Shown: positions 19,239 to 32,802 of the stretch, piece by piece | How positions within the stretch are numbered: the stretch's first letter is position 1 | Layout: each line of letters begins with the position of its first letter | Origin: Parasitella parasitica | Taxonomy: Eukaryota; Mucoromycota; Mucoromycetes; Mucorales; Mucoraceae | Direction of reading: 5' to 3' | DNA length: 64,000 bases | NCBI GenBank assembly: GCA_025201805.1 | Contig: MU619270.1 | Span: forward strand, 100,172-164,171 | The notes under the pieces: model-generated | What the model was told of the DNA's origin: nothing | The model's input: only the letters and a program-made list of their open reading frames with translations | Database searches by the model: none | Translations under genes and position numbers: made by a program

Positions 19239-22200
19239 ATGACAACCTTACAAGTCTATGCTCATAGACTAGCCGACGCAAATTTAGGTACGCAGAAAAA
19301 TCTATATAGCATTTTATCACTTTAACTCACTCCAAATTAGCCATTAATCTGAAAGTTACTATTGCGAACGAATTGAGAGACCAAGTAGAGGTGTTCCAGA
19401 CAGCAGAGTACCCTAAATTTCTGTCGACGCTTGTACCAATATTTCTTGATATCCTTCAAAACGACCAGCCTGTTTTCATCAGCAATGCACCTGAACAAGT
19501 AATTGTGCAAAAAATAATAAATAGGGTAGAAGACTCACTTTTTTTCTGCTTTTTATCTGATAGAAATTAAGAAACATTATACTAGAAATCATTTATCGAC
19601 TACCACAAACTGAGGCATTGAAGGAATATGTACCAGAATTATGCAAAGCGTTAATGAAGATTTTACGCGTAGAGAATGAAGATAACGCTGTGGTTTGCGT
19701 GAAAATCATCATTGATTTGCACAGATCATTTCGACAAGTATTGGAAGACCAGGTCCAGCCGTTCCTCGAGATTGTACAAGAGATATTTCAAAATATGGAG
19801 CAGACGGTGAAAGATGCATTCGATAATCCTGATATCACTACAGTAAGTTGCCCCAGAGTCCCACACATCACACATTGCCCCAGTGCTGATTCAAAAAATA
19901 GCCTTTGTCAGCAGTATCTCCTAGGCCAATGTCTCCAGCCGCCGATACACCAGAGACACCAACAAAAGTTCTGGCCAAGAGCATGTTTAGCTTCAAAGTC
20001 TTGACAGAATGCCCGATTATAGTTGTATTGCTCTTTCAATCCTACCGACGATCCGCAGCAGACAATATCATGAAATTCATACCGCTAATTTTTCAGGTAC
20101 AATTTTGTTTTCAGAGCTTTGGAAAGAGAGGGGCATTAGGACTAAATCTCTTGCTGCATATATTTAGACGTTGAGCCTGCAAGCCGCGCCTCAAATGGAA
20201 GCTGCTAATGCTGCACTTGCAAGGGGAGAGGTCTTTGTGGGTGTCAGTCCAGCTATCAAACAGCGAGGTCTCTACAATGAGTTCATTGTGGCCCAGGTCA
20301 AGACAATGTCGTTTTTGGCCTACATCTTGAGGAGCTATACAACACTCTTACGACCTTATCAAAACAAAATACCTGATTTTGTATTGCGATTATTGAGAGA
20401 ATGTCCAGCTGAATCATCCTCGACAAGAAAGGAGCTGCTTGTGGCCACCAGACACATTCTATCAACAGATTTCCGCACATCATTTGTACCCAAGATCGAT
20501 CTGCTATTAAACGAAAAAGTGCTGATAGGTTCAGGCGTTACAGCCCACGACACATTGCGACCCTTGGCTTACAGCATGCTGGCAGATCTCATACATCACA
20601 TTCGCGCAGAGCTGTCAGCATTTCAGTTGTCTCGCACCATTTACATCTACTCTCGCAACCTTCACGATGCCACGCTAGCTCCCAGCATCCAGACAATGTG
20701 CGGAAAACTACTTCTCAACTTAATAGACTGTATCATGAAGATCCCTGATAAGTCGGAAGGAAGGGAGCTGCTGATGCGTATTTTGGACGCTTTTGCAAGC
20801 AAATTTGAAGCCTTGAACATCCAATTCGGCTCTTGTGTAAAGCAGTACAAGAAGAGGAATGCAGCTGCCAAGAAAGGCGATGAAATGGAGCAGGACGACT
20901 TCACAGAGGTTGACTTTGATCGTGCGCGCTCCATCCACACAGTATCTTTCCTGTCTGAGCCGACACACGACGGAATTAAAGACGGCAGATTTCTGTTTAA
21001 GAATCTGGCAATTGGACTAAAGCCTTTGTTCATCGGCCTTCGCCATTGCAATCCGCCGCCGCCACAGGGACAGGACATCAACCCCCAGCTATACGCACAG
21101 TTTGCCCGTGGATTTTCACAGGACGACGTACAGCTGTTTGTTCGATTGTTTAGGGAGGGTCTCAAATGCTTCGAATACTACAACGTCGATAATTACGGAG
21201 ACGATGGATCTCTGCCTGATTATTCACCACTGCAGGAGGAGCTGTCCAAGGACAATTGGACCATCGGATCCACAGAAACGTGCCTGAAGCTGAACGTTCA
21301 GCAAAACGGAGAAAAGGAAGTATTAGACACATTTCCCATCGTCTTTACGCTGCTTGATCCGGCTATATTCCAGGAGCTCTTTGCGTCGCAGATTGACTTT
21401 TTCTACGATCGCATGCTTATCAACACCTCACTGTTGCACTTGTCGCAGTACTTTTTGGTCAACGAGATCACAACACAAGGATTCGCTGGCATTTTGTTTA
21501 GGTTTTTGGTAGATCGCATCGATGATCTAGGTCAGGATAATCTTCACTACTCGGCTGTCATGCTTCATTTGTTCAGATTAGCGTTTATGGCTGTCAACCT
21601 GTTTCCCGACTCCAATGAGGGCATTCTGCAGCCTTATCTGGCCAATTTGGTCATGTCCTGCTTCAAGCTGGCTGCCAAGGCCAAAGAGCCTGCCAACTAC
21701 TTTTTGTTATTACGGGCTCTGTTCAAGAGCATCGGTGGCGGCAGATTTGAGTTGCTCTACAAAGAGGTCTCCCCTCTACTGCAGGTAATCCTCGAAAATC
21801 TCAATGCACTGCTCTCCCTGGCTCACAAAACAGACATGCGCAACTTGTTTGTGGAGCTTTGCTTGGCCGTTCCTGTGCGTCTTAGCACCTTGTTGCCGTA
21901 TCTTCCCTACTTGATGCGCCCTCTAGTCATTGCTCTGCAAGCAGATCAAGACCTCGTATCGCAAGGTCTACGTACAATGGAGCTCTGTAACGACAATTTG
22001 AACCCTGAATTCTTGGACCACATCATGGCCCCCGTCATGTCTGAATTGATGGATGCGCTTTGGAAACATTTGAAGCCTCTTCCCTACAATCAGCAGCACA
22101 GCCATGCAGCAATGCGGATTCTGGGTAAACTAGGCGGTCGTAATCGTCGCATGCTCAAGAGTCCACCCAAGCTAGGCTTCAATGCGCGCATCGAGAGTGG

Positions 22201-25200
22201 CATTTCGCTTGAAGTCGTGTTTGAGCCAAGTCCTACGCCACACACGCTTCCACTGGACAAGTGCCTGGAGATTGCTATCCATGCATTGACAACAGCGGAA
22301 ACCGATATTGTCTACAAGAAGCACGCATACAATTTCTTAAAGACCCATTTGGTTTTAATGTTGGAACTGGACGAAGGGCCTAACGATTTAGCAGAAACTT
22401 TGTATAAACGAGTAAAAGAGCAGTTTACTGATCGTCCGTCTGACGAAGAGAATTCAGCGACAACAGCTCCAGCAGCAGCAGCAGCAGCGACAACGGAGGC
22501 AACCACTCCTACATCTGCTACCCTCGTCACGCAGAATATGGGCCGCATTACAGTGGATGAAGACAGTTCCGTGGTTGGAAACATGTTGAATGAATCAGGC
22601 ATGAAACCCAAACGACTTGCCGGTAATGGCTACACCAAGTATGTGTCCAAGCGAGTTGCTCAGGAGGAAGCGCTTCGCTCTATCCTGGTCTCTGTCATGT
22701 CTGCATCCATCATTCCTGAGTTGAGTGATGACGCCTGGAGCTTCTTTTTGAACATCTGCCGCCATTTCACACTGTTGCATATTGGAGAGGCCATTGAAGC
22801 TAAAGAAAATGGCCGCAAGCCATTAGCCAACATGATGGACGAACGCCTCACTGTACAGCATTTGAACACGACTATCCTCGTGGAGGCTATTGTCGAGATT
22901 ATGTCCTCATCTCAAGTCCAGCTCCGTGGGCGCGGCCAAGAAGCACTGCATGCTTGCTACGACGTGGCTACTGCGATTTTTGGCTCCAAGGAAAACGTGG
23001 ATCAGTTGCCTATCTTTAGAGTGTTTGCATCGCAATTCTGCTCGTGCTGCTACAAGCCGGAATGGTTCAAAAAACGAGGCGGATGTCTTGGTATCTCCAT
23101 CATGAGTTCGCAACTGGATATGGGCACTAAATGGATGCGCGAGCATGAGCTTGATTTCATTCGTTCTCTGCTCTTTGTCCTCAAGGACGCTGCACCAGAA
23201 ATGACCAATGTCAATACAGAAGAAGCTACACAAACATTATCTCATGTGCTCAAAGTCTGTAACGGCCCTGAAGACGGCGAATCTGCGGAAGCGCAGCAGA
23301 AATTCCAAAATCTTATCACCCTGCTGCTCAGTGAACTGTCCAACTCCAACAGCACTGTCCGTGAGACTATCCAGTCTTCGTTTCAGCTGCTCGCTGATAT
23401 GACAGGCAACGAGGTGACGGAACTGCTGGCTCCTGTCCGCGAACGGCTTGTGGCTCCCATTTTTGCTAAACCTTTAAGAGCACTGCCATTTGCCATGCAG
23501 ATCGGCCATATTGATGCCATCACGTACTGCTTGACACTGCGTCCCCCCTTTTTGGAATTCAACGACGAGCTGACACGTTTACTCCACGAAGCTCTTGCGC
23601 TGGCTGACGCTGAGGACCAAGCACTTGTAAGCCGCAGTTCCCAGTATAAAAATACCACATCGCTAATGAACCTGCGTATCGTCTGCATCAAACTCTTGTC
23701 TGCTGCGCTCGCATGTTCTGACTTCTCAAGTCAGCGACAAACCCATACCCGTGCTCGTATCATCCAGGTATTTTTCAAATCCTTGTATTCTAAATCGCCC
23801 GAAGTCGTGGAGGCTGCTCACCGAGGCCTGAAGCAAGTCCTGGCTCAACAACATAAACTCCCCAAGGAGCTTCTGCAGCAAGGCTTGCGTCCAATTTTAA
23901 CCACCCTGTCCAACCACAAAACGCTCAGCGTTGCTGGCCTGGAGGGCCTGGCAAGGTTACTGGAGCTGCTGACAAACTACTTTAAAGTTGAAATTGGTAA
24001 AAAACTGCTTGATCATCTAAAGCAATGGGCAGAACCCAAGGTGCTCCAAGAAGCTGCTGGAAAGCCATTGAGCGAGAATCATGAAATCAAGATTATCGTT
24101 GCCATCCTCAACATCTTTCATCTACTCCCTGCTGCCGCCCATATCTTTTTAGACGATCTAATCACCGTTGTGCTCGAAATGGAGGGCCATTTGCGCAGAT
24201 CAGTGTCGAGCCCATTCAGACCAAACCTGATCAAATACCTCAACAGATATCCTACAGAGACTGTAGACTATTTTTACAAGAAACTGGACGATCCTAAATG
24301 CTGCCAGCTGCTTATCGACATTTTGAACATGGAAAACGCATCGCGGCTGCGTGATCAAGTAGCTAGCACGTCCACTGAGCTGACCAGCAAGATATTCCAA
24401 GCGCTAGAGCCGTCTGACAGTGTCGTCAGTGTGCTTCATTATCGCGGCGTCATGATTGTGCACACGCTCATCAGCTACAACCCTGAATATCTCACTGTGC
24501 ACAGAGAAGTGCTGGACTCTCTGCTGGAACTGTGGCGCAATCGACCAAAAAACACACTGTCTCCACAGCAAAAGGCGCAGGAGCAGCAAAGCCTGATTGT
24601 TACGCGCGAACTGCTCTTGTTAACCAAGATCTTTGTCGAGTATCTCGAGAAAAACAGCGACGAAATCGACATTGTGTTTGACCTTGTTTCTTTGTTTGCC
24701 CAAGAATCCGTGGTGGATTTATCCTTTTTGCAAAAGTTCTTGCTGGAGAAGGTGGCACTGGAGTCGTCTGCAAAACAGAAGCGCCGCATCCTTGAGAAAT
24801 TCTTAGAAATGTTTACTGACAGCTCTGTTTCATCCTATCTCAAGATGATGGCTCTGCGTCAAATTGTGAACCCTGCATTGCTTGCTTCTTTTGTTCGTAA
24901 AAACAGCGAATACACAGAGATCCTGGATGCTGCCATGATGGAGCAGCTGCTGGAAAAGATTTGGACAAACCTCTTGATAGATTCAAATGAGGATGATCAA
25001 TACACAGAAGACTCGTTGCGGATCGAGCTGTTGCAAATGACAGCCATGATTGTGCAATACGCTCCCCAGTTGCTTGCTGACCGGCGAAAGGAGGTGATCA
25101 AGTTTGGCTGGAATTATCTGAGACTGGAAGACGCTGCTAGCAAGCAGGCTGCCTATGTACTTGTCGCGCATTTCATCGCAGCCTATGACACGCCCAGCAA

Positions 25201-28200
25201 AATCACGATTCAAATCTACGCTGCCCTGTTACGTGCTCATTCGTCTGAAGCAAGAGTGCTTGTCAAACAAGGATTGGACATTATGGCCCCTGTTCTCCCA
25301 GCTCGTATTGCCTCACAGCCCGACGAACGCATCCCGACTTGGGTCAGACTAACTCGTAGAGTCGTGGTAGAGGATACGCATAGCATTTCTCAAATGGTCA
25401 ACGTCTACCAGCTGCTGATCCGACATGCCGATTTATTCTTTGAATATCGCGAGCATTTCTTGCCTCAGATTGTCAATACTCTGCCTAAACTGGGCCTGTT
25501 GCAGAACGCTACGCCAGAACACAAGATGTTGACAGTTGAACTGGCCGAGCTGATCATTAAATGGGAGCAGAAACGCATCAGTCTTCAAAAGGTGCATGAG
25601 TCCCCAGGATCTCCCTCTAAGCGTAAAATGGACGCTGATGGCGATTCAGAGATGCAAGATCCAGAAGAATCTCAGGAAAGCCCTAGTAAAAAGGCTCAGG
25701 TAGAGATGACGGGTGGCCAGATCAAAGCCATTGCAGCTGCCTCAAGTGACTCCAAGCAAAACGGCGGCAACAAAGAGTATTCACCCAGTCTGACTCTGCG
25801 AGAAAACGTGGTCGGCTATTTGGTGCGACTCTCTTGCAGCTTATTCAACTCTACCGACATGATCCAAAAGAGGCTGGTTCAAAGGACAATCGAGCTTGTA
25901 AAGTCCTTTTTGAAGCCTGATCTCTGGCCAGATGTTCACGTCCGTTTCCAGCACTTGGAGCGTTCCCTGCTGTTCAAGGACATAGCAAACGAAATGGTGG
26001 TTTCCAGCGTTTGCAACGCCTTGGAGATTCTCAATGCTGACATTGTACACCGAGATACAGATTGGTTTGTCGTCAATATGGACCAACTAAGTCGCTTGTT
26101 GGAGCCGAGTATTCGTTCTGAAAATACCCGTATACAGACAGCGCTATATCCTGTGTTGGTTTGTACCATTGCTGCCATCAACAAGCATAGGGCTTCATTG
26201 TCTATACATGCTGACGCTCCAGAAACCCCGAGTGTTGGCAGTTCTCATGACCTTTTCACGCCATCGGCTGCAGGCACACCTGTGAATGCAGCTACGCCTG
26301 TCAATGCAACAGCCACTCCTATGGATACTTCCACCACCAGTCCTGCTCTTCCTGTCGACAGCAGTGTAACAAACGAAGAGCTAGCTACTGCCAGTGCTGC
26401 CACTCCGATGGAAGAAGACACGCCTGTCTCTGCTACCACTCAAGACACCACCAACAACCACCAAGAGGTATCAAATTCTCCTCACGTAGAAACTGAACAG
26501 CAGCAGCAGCAGCAGCAGCAAGAGCAAGAGCAAGAGCAAGAGCCAAAGCAATCTGCTCAAGTAGTTGCATTCATGAAGTTGATAGAAGACACTATCAAAG
26601 GAGGATTAGCCAACACGAGCAACACTTTCGGTGTCCTCAAGCTGTTGCAAGCAGCTAGCAGTAGCCAAGAAGAATACCTGGACGCTTATATACCTGGTAT
26701 TGTCAAGGTGTTGCAGCTGCTGACCAAAGAACACATCTTGCCTTCTTCTTCTACGTCAAACACGCCTCAGGATACATTAGTGAGTCTGCTGATACTGGGC
26801 CTCTCACTCTTGAAGAAGCGCACTGCTCATCTGGGAGACCAACGTCGTTGGTTCCTGACATGTTTGATTCAACTGATTGAGAAATCACCGGATGTGCAGC
26901 TTTTGCGCAATATTCTGGATATGCTCAGTGAATGGGTGTTGGGTAAGGCTGAACCTATCCCTACCATTAAGGAGAAAGCCGGACTGTTGGGCAAGATGAT
27001 GACGATCGAGTCAAGAAACAACACGCAATTGACAGAGGACTTTCTGAGCCTTGTACTCAAAATATACAGCGATTCTGCCTTTGCCCGCTCTGAATTGACC
27101 GTGCGTATGGAACATGCATTTTTGTTGGGCACGCGCAATGACAACCCTGTGATCCGAGCTCAATTTATGAAGATTTTTGATGAGAGCATAGGCCAATCGT
27201 TACCTGCTCGTTTAAACTACATCCTGGGCGTTCAGAATTGGGAGCCTCTGGCCAATTCGTTCTGGCTGCATCAAGCGTTGGACCTGCTGGTGGGATCTGT
27301 CGACATTGATACTCAAGTATCCGCACCGTACACTCTCAAGGTCAAGTCAATTGGCATCATTGCTAATGCCTTTGAACAGGACACAAACATGAAGGTGGAT
27401 GTGCCTGAGAGCATAGCCAATATTGTCAAAGAACACCGCGCTTTTTTAAAGAACCTGCAAGGCATTCGAGTCAGCGATACTTTGGATGATATTCGTCAGC
27501 TGCAGTATCTGGACGATGACACGGCTTTCAGACTCTGGGTTGATCTGTTCCCCATGTGCTGGACCGCATTGACAGGCGTTGAAAGGCACGACATTTCCAA
27601 GGTGTTGACTATGTTGCTATCCAAGGATTATCATGCCAAGCAAGCTGAGCGCAGACCCAATGTTGTCCAAGCACTCCTCACTGGTATCTCAGATACGACG
27701 CCTACCATCCCCATCCCGTCTCATTTGATCAAATACCTGGGCAAGACTCACAACTGCTGGCACACTGCCATTGAGATGCTACAAAAGCAGGCCATCACAG
27801 GCCGTTTGATAGACGTTCCTAAAGACGAGCAACTGGATCAGCAACGTACGCTGGATTCGCTTGCAGAAATGTACTCCAATTTGAAGGAAGAGGACATGTT
27901 CTACGGTTTATGGTGTCGTCGATGCGTGTATTCCGAAACCAACATGACAGTGTCTTGCGAGCAGTGCGGCATGTGGCAGCAGGCTCAACACATGTACGAA
28001 AACATCCAGATTAAAGCTCGCGGTGGTATTCTGCCCAACACAGAGTCTGAGAGTATGTTATGGGAAGACCACTGGATTATGTGCACTCAGAAGCTACAGC
28101 AATGGGATATTCTGTCCGACCTTGCGAAGCATGATAACAACACCAATTTGCTGCTGGAATGTGCATGGCGATTGTCTGACTGGACTGCAGAGCGAGAAGC

Positions 28201-31200
28201 ACTGGAGCAGTCGCTCCATCAGCTGTCTGACTTTTCTGTTCCTCGGCAAAAGATCTTTGAGGGCTTCCTGACACTGATCAAATCTCAAACCAGCCAAGAC
28301 AAGCTGCCTGAATTCACGCGTATTTGCGAAGAAGGTGTTCAGCTGTCGCTTCGCAAATGGTACTCGCTGCCGCCTGTAGTGACACACAGCCATATGCCGT
28401 TGCTTCAGATCTTTCAGCAATATCTAGAGCTTTCCGAGGCGAGCCAGATTTTCAAGAGCCTATCAAGCACAACTGCTCAAAATTTGGATCAAAGATCAGC
28501 TGAGCTTCGCAGTATTTTGGGGACCTGGCGCGAGCGTCTGCCCAACATGTGGGACGATATTAATGTATGGAGTGACCTTGTTGCTTGGCGCCAGCACATC
28601 TTTAGCGCCATCAACCGCACTTACTTGCCACTGATTCCGTCGTTACAGCCTGCTGCTGGTCAAAACAACTCTGGCAATGGTCACTCGTACGCCTATCGTG
28701 GCTACCACGAAACTGCGTGGATCATCAACCGGTTTGCTCATGTTGCTCGCAAGCACCAGCTGTACGACGTCTGCATCAACTATCTGACCAAGATTTACAC
28801 GCTTCCCAACATTGAAATCCAAGAAGCCTTCTTGAAGCTTCGCGAACAGGCTAAATGCTACTACCAAAACCCAAATGAGCTGACTGCTGGTCTGGATGTG
28901 ATCAACAACACCAACTTGATGTACTTTACGCATCAGCAAAAGGCCGAGTTCTTTACGCTAAAGGGCATGTTCTTGGCCAAACTGCATCACAACAACGAAG
29001 CCAATGAAGCCTATGTCAATGCCGTCCAGATAGACATGACGTTGCCTCGTGCCTGGGCTGAATGGGGCCGCTACAACGATCGCCGATTCAAGGAAAACCC
29101 CAAGGACCTGTCCTGGGCTAACAGCGCTGTCAGTTGCTACCTGCAGGCGTCTGGTTTGTACAAAAATGCCAAGTCGCGAAAGCACTTGCTGCGTATTCTG
29201 TGGCTATTGAGTCTCGATGACCAGAATGGCACAATCTCGCGCGCTGTGGAAGGCTATAAAGGTGAATGGCCTGTGTGGTACTGGATCACGTTTATTCCTC
29301 AACTGTTGACAGCCTTGCAGCACCGTGAAGGTAGACATGCTCGTGCCATCCTGATTCGCATTGCCAAGCAGTTCCCTCAGGCTTTGCATTTCCAGCTGAG
29401 AACGGCAAAGGAAGACATGTTAAAACGTGCTAGTGTGTTGCAGGCTAGTATGGCAGCTGAAGCAGCTCAGCAACAGCAACAGCAGAGGCAGCAACAGCAA
29501 CCCGATAGTACAACTCCTACTACTGTTACAAGCGCCACAACAGCTGAAAGAGCCACCGGTACGCCAGTTGCTGCTGGTGACACTGGATCAACTGAACCAA
29601 AATCAACAGTTGCTAAAGAGGACCTTATGGAAGTGGACCAAAAAGAAGAAAAGACTGACGAAGATGCATTGAGCGATGCTGAAATTAACCAGAGCGAGGT
29701 AAAAAACGAGCCTTCCGAAGGCAATGAAGACGACAAAAAGGACGGCAACGTTGTAGAGGTCAAGATGGAAGAAGCAACACCACAGCAAGCTCAAAATGGC
29801 ACTTCTGCTGCTACATCTCAAGCATCGCCTACCGCCAGCAATGCTAGTGAAAGAACCCCATCTGCTACGCCCAAACAACAACCTCAGCTAACGCTAGGAC
29901 ATCCTTCAAATTCTCCTGGTTTAGCAACGTCAGCAACAACAGCAGCGGCAGCAGCAGCGGCAGCAGCAGTGGCAGCGGCAGCAGCAACGACAGCGCCTGC
30001 TGCATCTGGTAATAATCCAAATAGAGGACCGTTGCCTGCGCAAATCAACACGTCTGCTACAGCAGCCAACCCCTTGGACGAAATCATGTCTATGCTCAAA
30101 ACTGGATACCCTCTTTTAGCATTATCAATGGAAACGATGGTCGATCAGATACAGCTAAAATTCAAACCTCAAGCTGACGAAGACATGTATCGCCTAGTGG
30201 TTGCATTGTACAACGAAGGAGCTCAACAGTTGCTGACTCGACTCACGAATCCCAACGACACCTTTCAGCTGACCCACGCCACTGTCACCAACATCCACCG
30301 ATTTGCAGACAGCCTTTATCCTGGGCACATGAAGACTGCATTTGTCAATGATTTTGCAAAGACAAAGCTAAATTTGGAAGAGTATGTAGCCAAGCTGAGG
30401 CTGTGGCGTGATAAGTTTGAGGCTATGCTGGATGCTCGTCCTCGCAAGCAAAAGCTGGAAGCCTGCAGTCATTATCTGGTTGAATTTCAGCATCAAAAGT
30501 TTGACGACGTCGAGATCCCTGGCCAATATCTCATGCTCAAGGATAATGCCAACGACTTTTTGCGCATTGATCGCTTCTTGCCCGAGGTCGAAATAATTCG
30601 TAGCTATGGCAACTGTTATCGCCGTTTGACTATTCGAGGCCATGACGGCACAATTCATCCCTTCTTGATCCAGAACCCTGTTGCTCGTCAATTCCGTCGT
30701 GAAGAGAGGCTAATGCAATTGTTCCGTATGTTGAACTATATTCTTGAGCGTAAAAAAGAGAGCCGTATGCGCAATCTGGTGTTCCACCTGCCTGCTATTG
30801 TGCCGCTTGCTCCCAATGTTAGAATGGTTCAAGATGATCCCTCCTACACGTCGCTGTACGATATTTATGAGGATCATTGTGATAGTGTGCACATGCATAA
30901 GGATGACCCCTTGGTTTGCTTTGTGGAGAAATTCAAGAATAACGTGCATGCTCAGAAGGATGTAAGTGGATTGCAGATTGATAAATGTTTATGTTTGTAA
31001 CTTATGGCCGTCTGTCAGGTTGTGAATCAAAAGACGGAGCTGCTGAATTTGCGCATGGAAATCAATGATTACATCTCAACCAATATGGTGCCATCCAACA
31101 TTCTTAGTAAGGTAAGTAGAAATGTACAAATCTCGGTTTTGATAAGGCTGTAATTGACATGCATACTCTTGCAGTATTTGTTCAAAACCATGAGCTCGTA

Positions 31201-31863
31201 CACAGACTATTGGATGCTCCGTAAACGCTTTACTGCACAGTATGCAACCGCCACCTTTATGGCATACATTTTTAGCGTTGGTCACCGCATGCCTCACAAA
31301 ATTATGATTTCTCGTAGCACGGGCAACGTCTGGATGACTGAACTACTGCCAGGTAAAAAAGCATATATCAGGAGATCCGAGATTTTATACAAAAGACTAA
31401 TACTCGTTCAATAATGATTCAATTTGTAGGCTGGAATTCTGCGAATCCACTATTTGGCAACGGTGAAGCTATTCCATTCCGTTTCACACCCAACATTCAA
31501 GAGTTCATGACACCTATCGGAATTGAAGGGTTGTTCACCAGTTGCTTGATGGCAACGGCTCGTTGTTTAACAGAACCTGAATTCGAACTGGATCAATATC
31601 TGTGCTTGTTTGTGCGAGATGAACTCGCAACATGGCATTTAGCAAACCACCGCTCCGTTACTGATGTCCAATTCCGTGAAAGAATCAACACCAACGTACT
31701 TCAGGTACAAACAAAAGCCCAATTCTTGTCCTGTAAAGCAGATAAAGAAAAGACTTTGAATGCTGGCAAACCACTGAATCAGAATGTGATTGATCTCATT
31801 TCCCAAGCTAGCAACCCGCAGAAAATGGCTCAAATGGAATGCACTTGGATGCCTTGGCTATAA
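19239..31863 (+). CDS. TRA1: TRA1/TRRAP, PIKK-family scaffold of SAGA and NuA4
   Basis: Eight exons: 19239-19287, 19341-19498, 19564-19842, 19902-20096, 20168-30961, 31019-31111, 31175-31352, 31430-31863. Together they encode about 4,059 aa, somewhat longer than yeast Tra1 (3,744) or human TRRAP. Helical HEAT/TPR repeats fill most of the protein, a FAT region spans roughly 2,850-3,450, a PI3K-like domain about 3,690-4,000, and a FATC tail ends MECTWMPWL. The kinase motifs are degenerate as in all Tra1 proteins: the DRH..N position reads HRMPHK and the DFG position reads TEL, so it is a pseudokinase. It recruits the SAGA and NuA4 acetyltransferases to activators in the nucleus. Poly-Gln (about 2,335 and 3,330) and poly-Ala (about 3,485) inserts account for part of the extra length. 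The short first exon was placed by frame continuity with the conserved LKVTIANELRDQ segment. Confidence 0.96.
26497..26543 (+). repeat. CAG/CAA-GAG microsatellite in TRA1
   Basis: A run of CAG codons passes into CAAGAG repeats, encoding Gln8 followed by alternating Glu-Gln. It lies in a low-complexity Thr/Ala/Pro-rich linker of TRA1 and is likely to vary in length between strains. Confidence 0.85.
29467..29500 (+). repeat. Second Gln-rich microsatellite in TRA1
   Basis: Mixed CAG/CAA codons encode an interrupted Gln tract just after the FAT region. A Thr/Ala-rich and then acidic linker follows, before the pseudokinase domain. Confidence 0.8.
29936..29990 (+). repeat. GCA/GCG microsatellite (poly-Ala) in TRA1
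   Basis: Imperfect GCA/GCG repeats encode about 18 residues that are nearly all Ala, with one Val. This is a low-complexity linker immediately before the conserved C-terminal PI3K-like part. Confidence 0.8.
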
Positions 31864-32085
31864 GTTATATATATACATATACAAACGAGTACGAATAAAA
31901 AGCTTGAAAATTATAAATGTTTTAACAAGAAATTTTTATTTCTTATGCATGTTGTGAAAGGTAGAGAGAGAGAGAGAGAGGGAAAGGTGAAAAGTGCGCA
32001 GAAATGAGAAAGGGTACATGATGGAAAATTAAACTGATGAGAAAGCTCTTAACATTCGACAATGCTAATTGGCGTCAAATACAAT

Positions 32086-32410
32086 CTAGTTGATTTCAGC
32101 CTTTTGGTAAACAGTGTTGTGGTTGACGGTTTCGCTCAACAATCCAGAACCGAGAAGACCAGTGAGCTATTTTGCGCGTAGATCGATCAATTAGTATATG
32201 GATACATGTCAAAATATGTCAGAAACTTACAAGGCCCTTGTTTTGGGTGCTGCCAACATCGCCAACAGTTTGAACGATCTTCTTGTTACCAGAAAAGCTG
32301 TTGTCTTCGTGGTTGCTGTTGTCTTCATGGTTATGGCTTTCATCTTTGCAGGGAGCTGCAGAGACCAAGGCAGCAACAGAGAGAATGGCGAGGACAGAGA
32401 AGAACTTCAT
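32086..32410 (-). CDS. Small secreted protein, 86 aa, with NHEDNS repeat
   Basis: Two exons (32410-32231, 32166-32086; 64-bp intron, phase 0) give 86 aa. Residues 1-18 are a clear signal peptide ending VSA-AP. The mature part starts with one Cys, then a His/Glu/Asp/Asn-rich segment carrying NHEDNS twice. A KK dibasic precedes IVQTVGDVGS, and exon 2 begins with a Gly/Leu-rich amphipathic stretch (LLTGLLGSGLLSE). No known family was recognised. Possible roles are a metal-binding (His/Asp) secreted peptide or a cell-wall component; neither can be shown from sequence. TRA1 ends 222 bp away on the other strand, so the two genes are convergent. Confidence 0.78.
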
Positions 32411-32802
32411 TTTGTGTGTATTATTAGATTTGTAGATTGATGTTTTTTATTCTGATGTCTGGAAATTTGTCGACTATTTATACTGTTTCTGTTTTGTCAA
32501 CTTTATCTCCTTGCGAGAGCAGCATAACATTAATTCATTATCCACGACGAAAAAAGGAGAGAGGAATCACAGTATATACTTGAAATCATAATTAGAAAAA
32601 AAAAACTCCCTTTTGTGCAGATAAATTCCAATGGCACATTAATTGAAAATCACAGCAGCCATTACTGCCGCACAGCACGTGTAATATGAATTAAATGAGA
32701 GAGGAGGAGGGGGGTTGCAAGCGTAACACACAAACGCACACCCCAAGACACAGGGGACAATTATATTAATAGTTTTCTACTGTATGCACATAATCTTCCG
32801 TA
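32411..32802. other. Divergent promoter region, secreted peptide and aldehyde dehydrogenase
   Basis: About 390 bp separating two divergently transcribed genes. It contains a purine-rich AGAGGAGGAGGGG stretch near 32700 and no gene. A bidirectional promoter is possible. Confidence 0.45.

Noticed and set aside
29603-29881. Minus-strand frame with hydrophobic C-terminus inside TRA1
   Set aside because: Antisense of a low-complexity acidic linker; TRA1 frame is continuous here.
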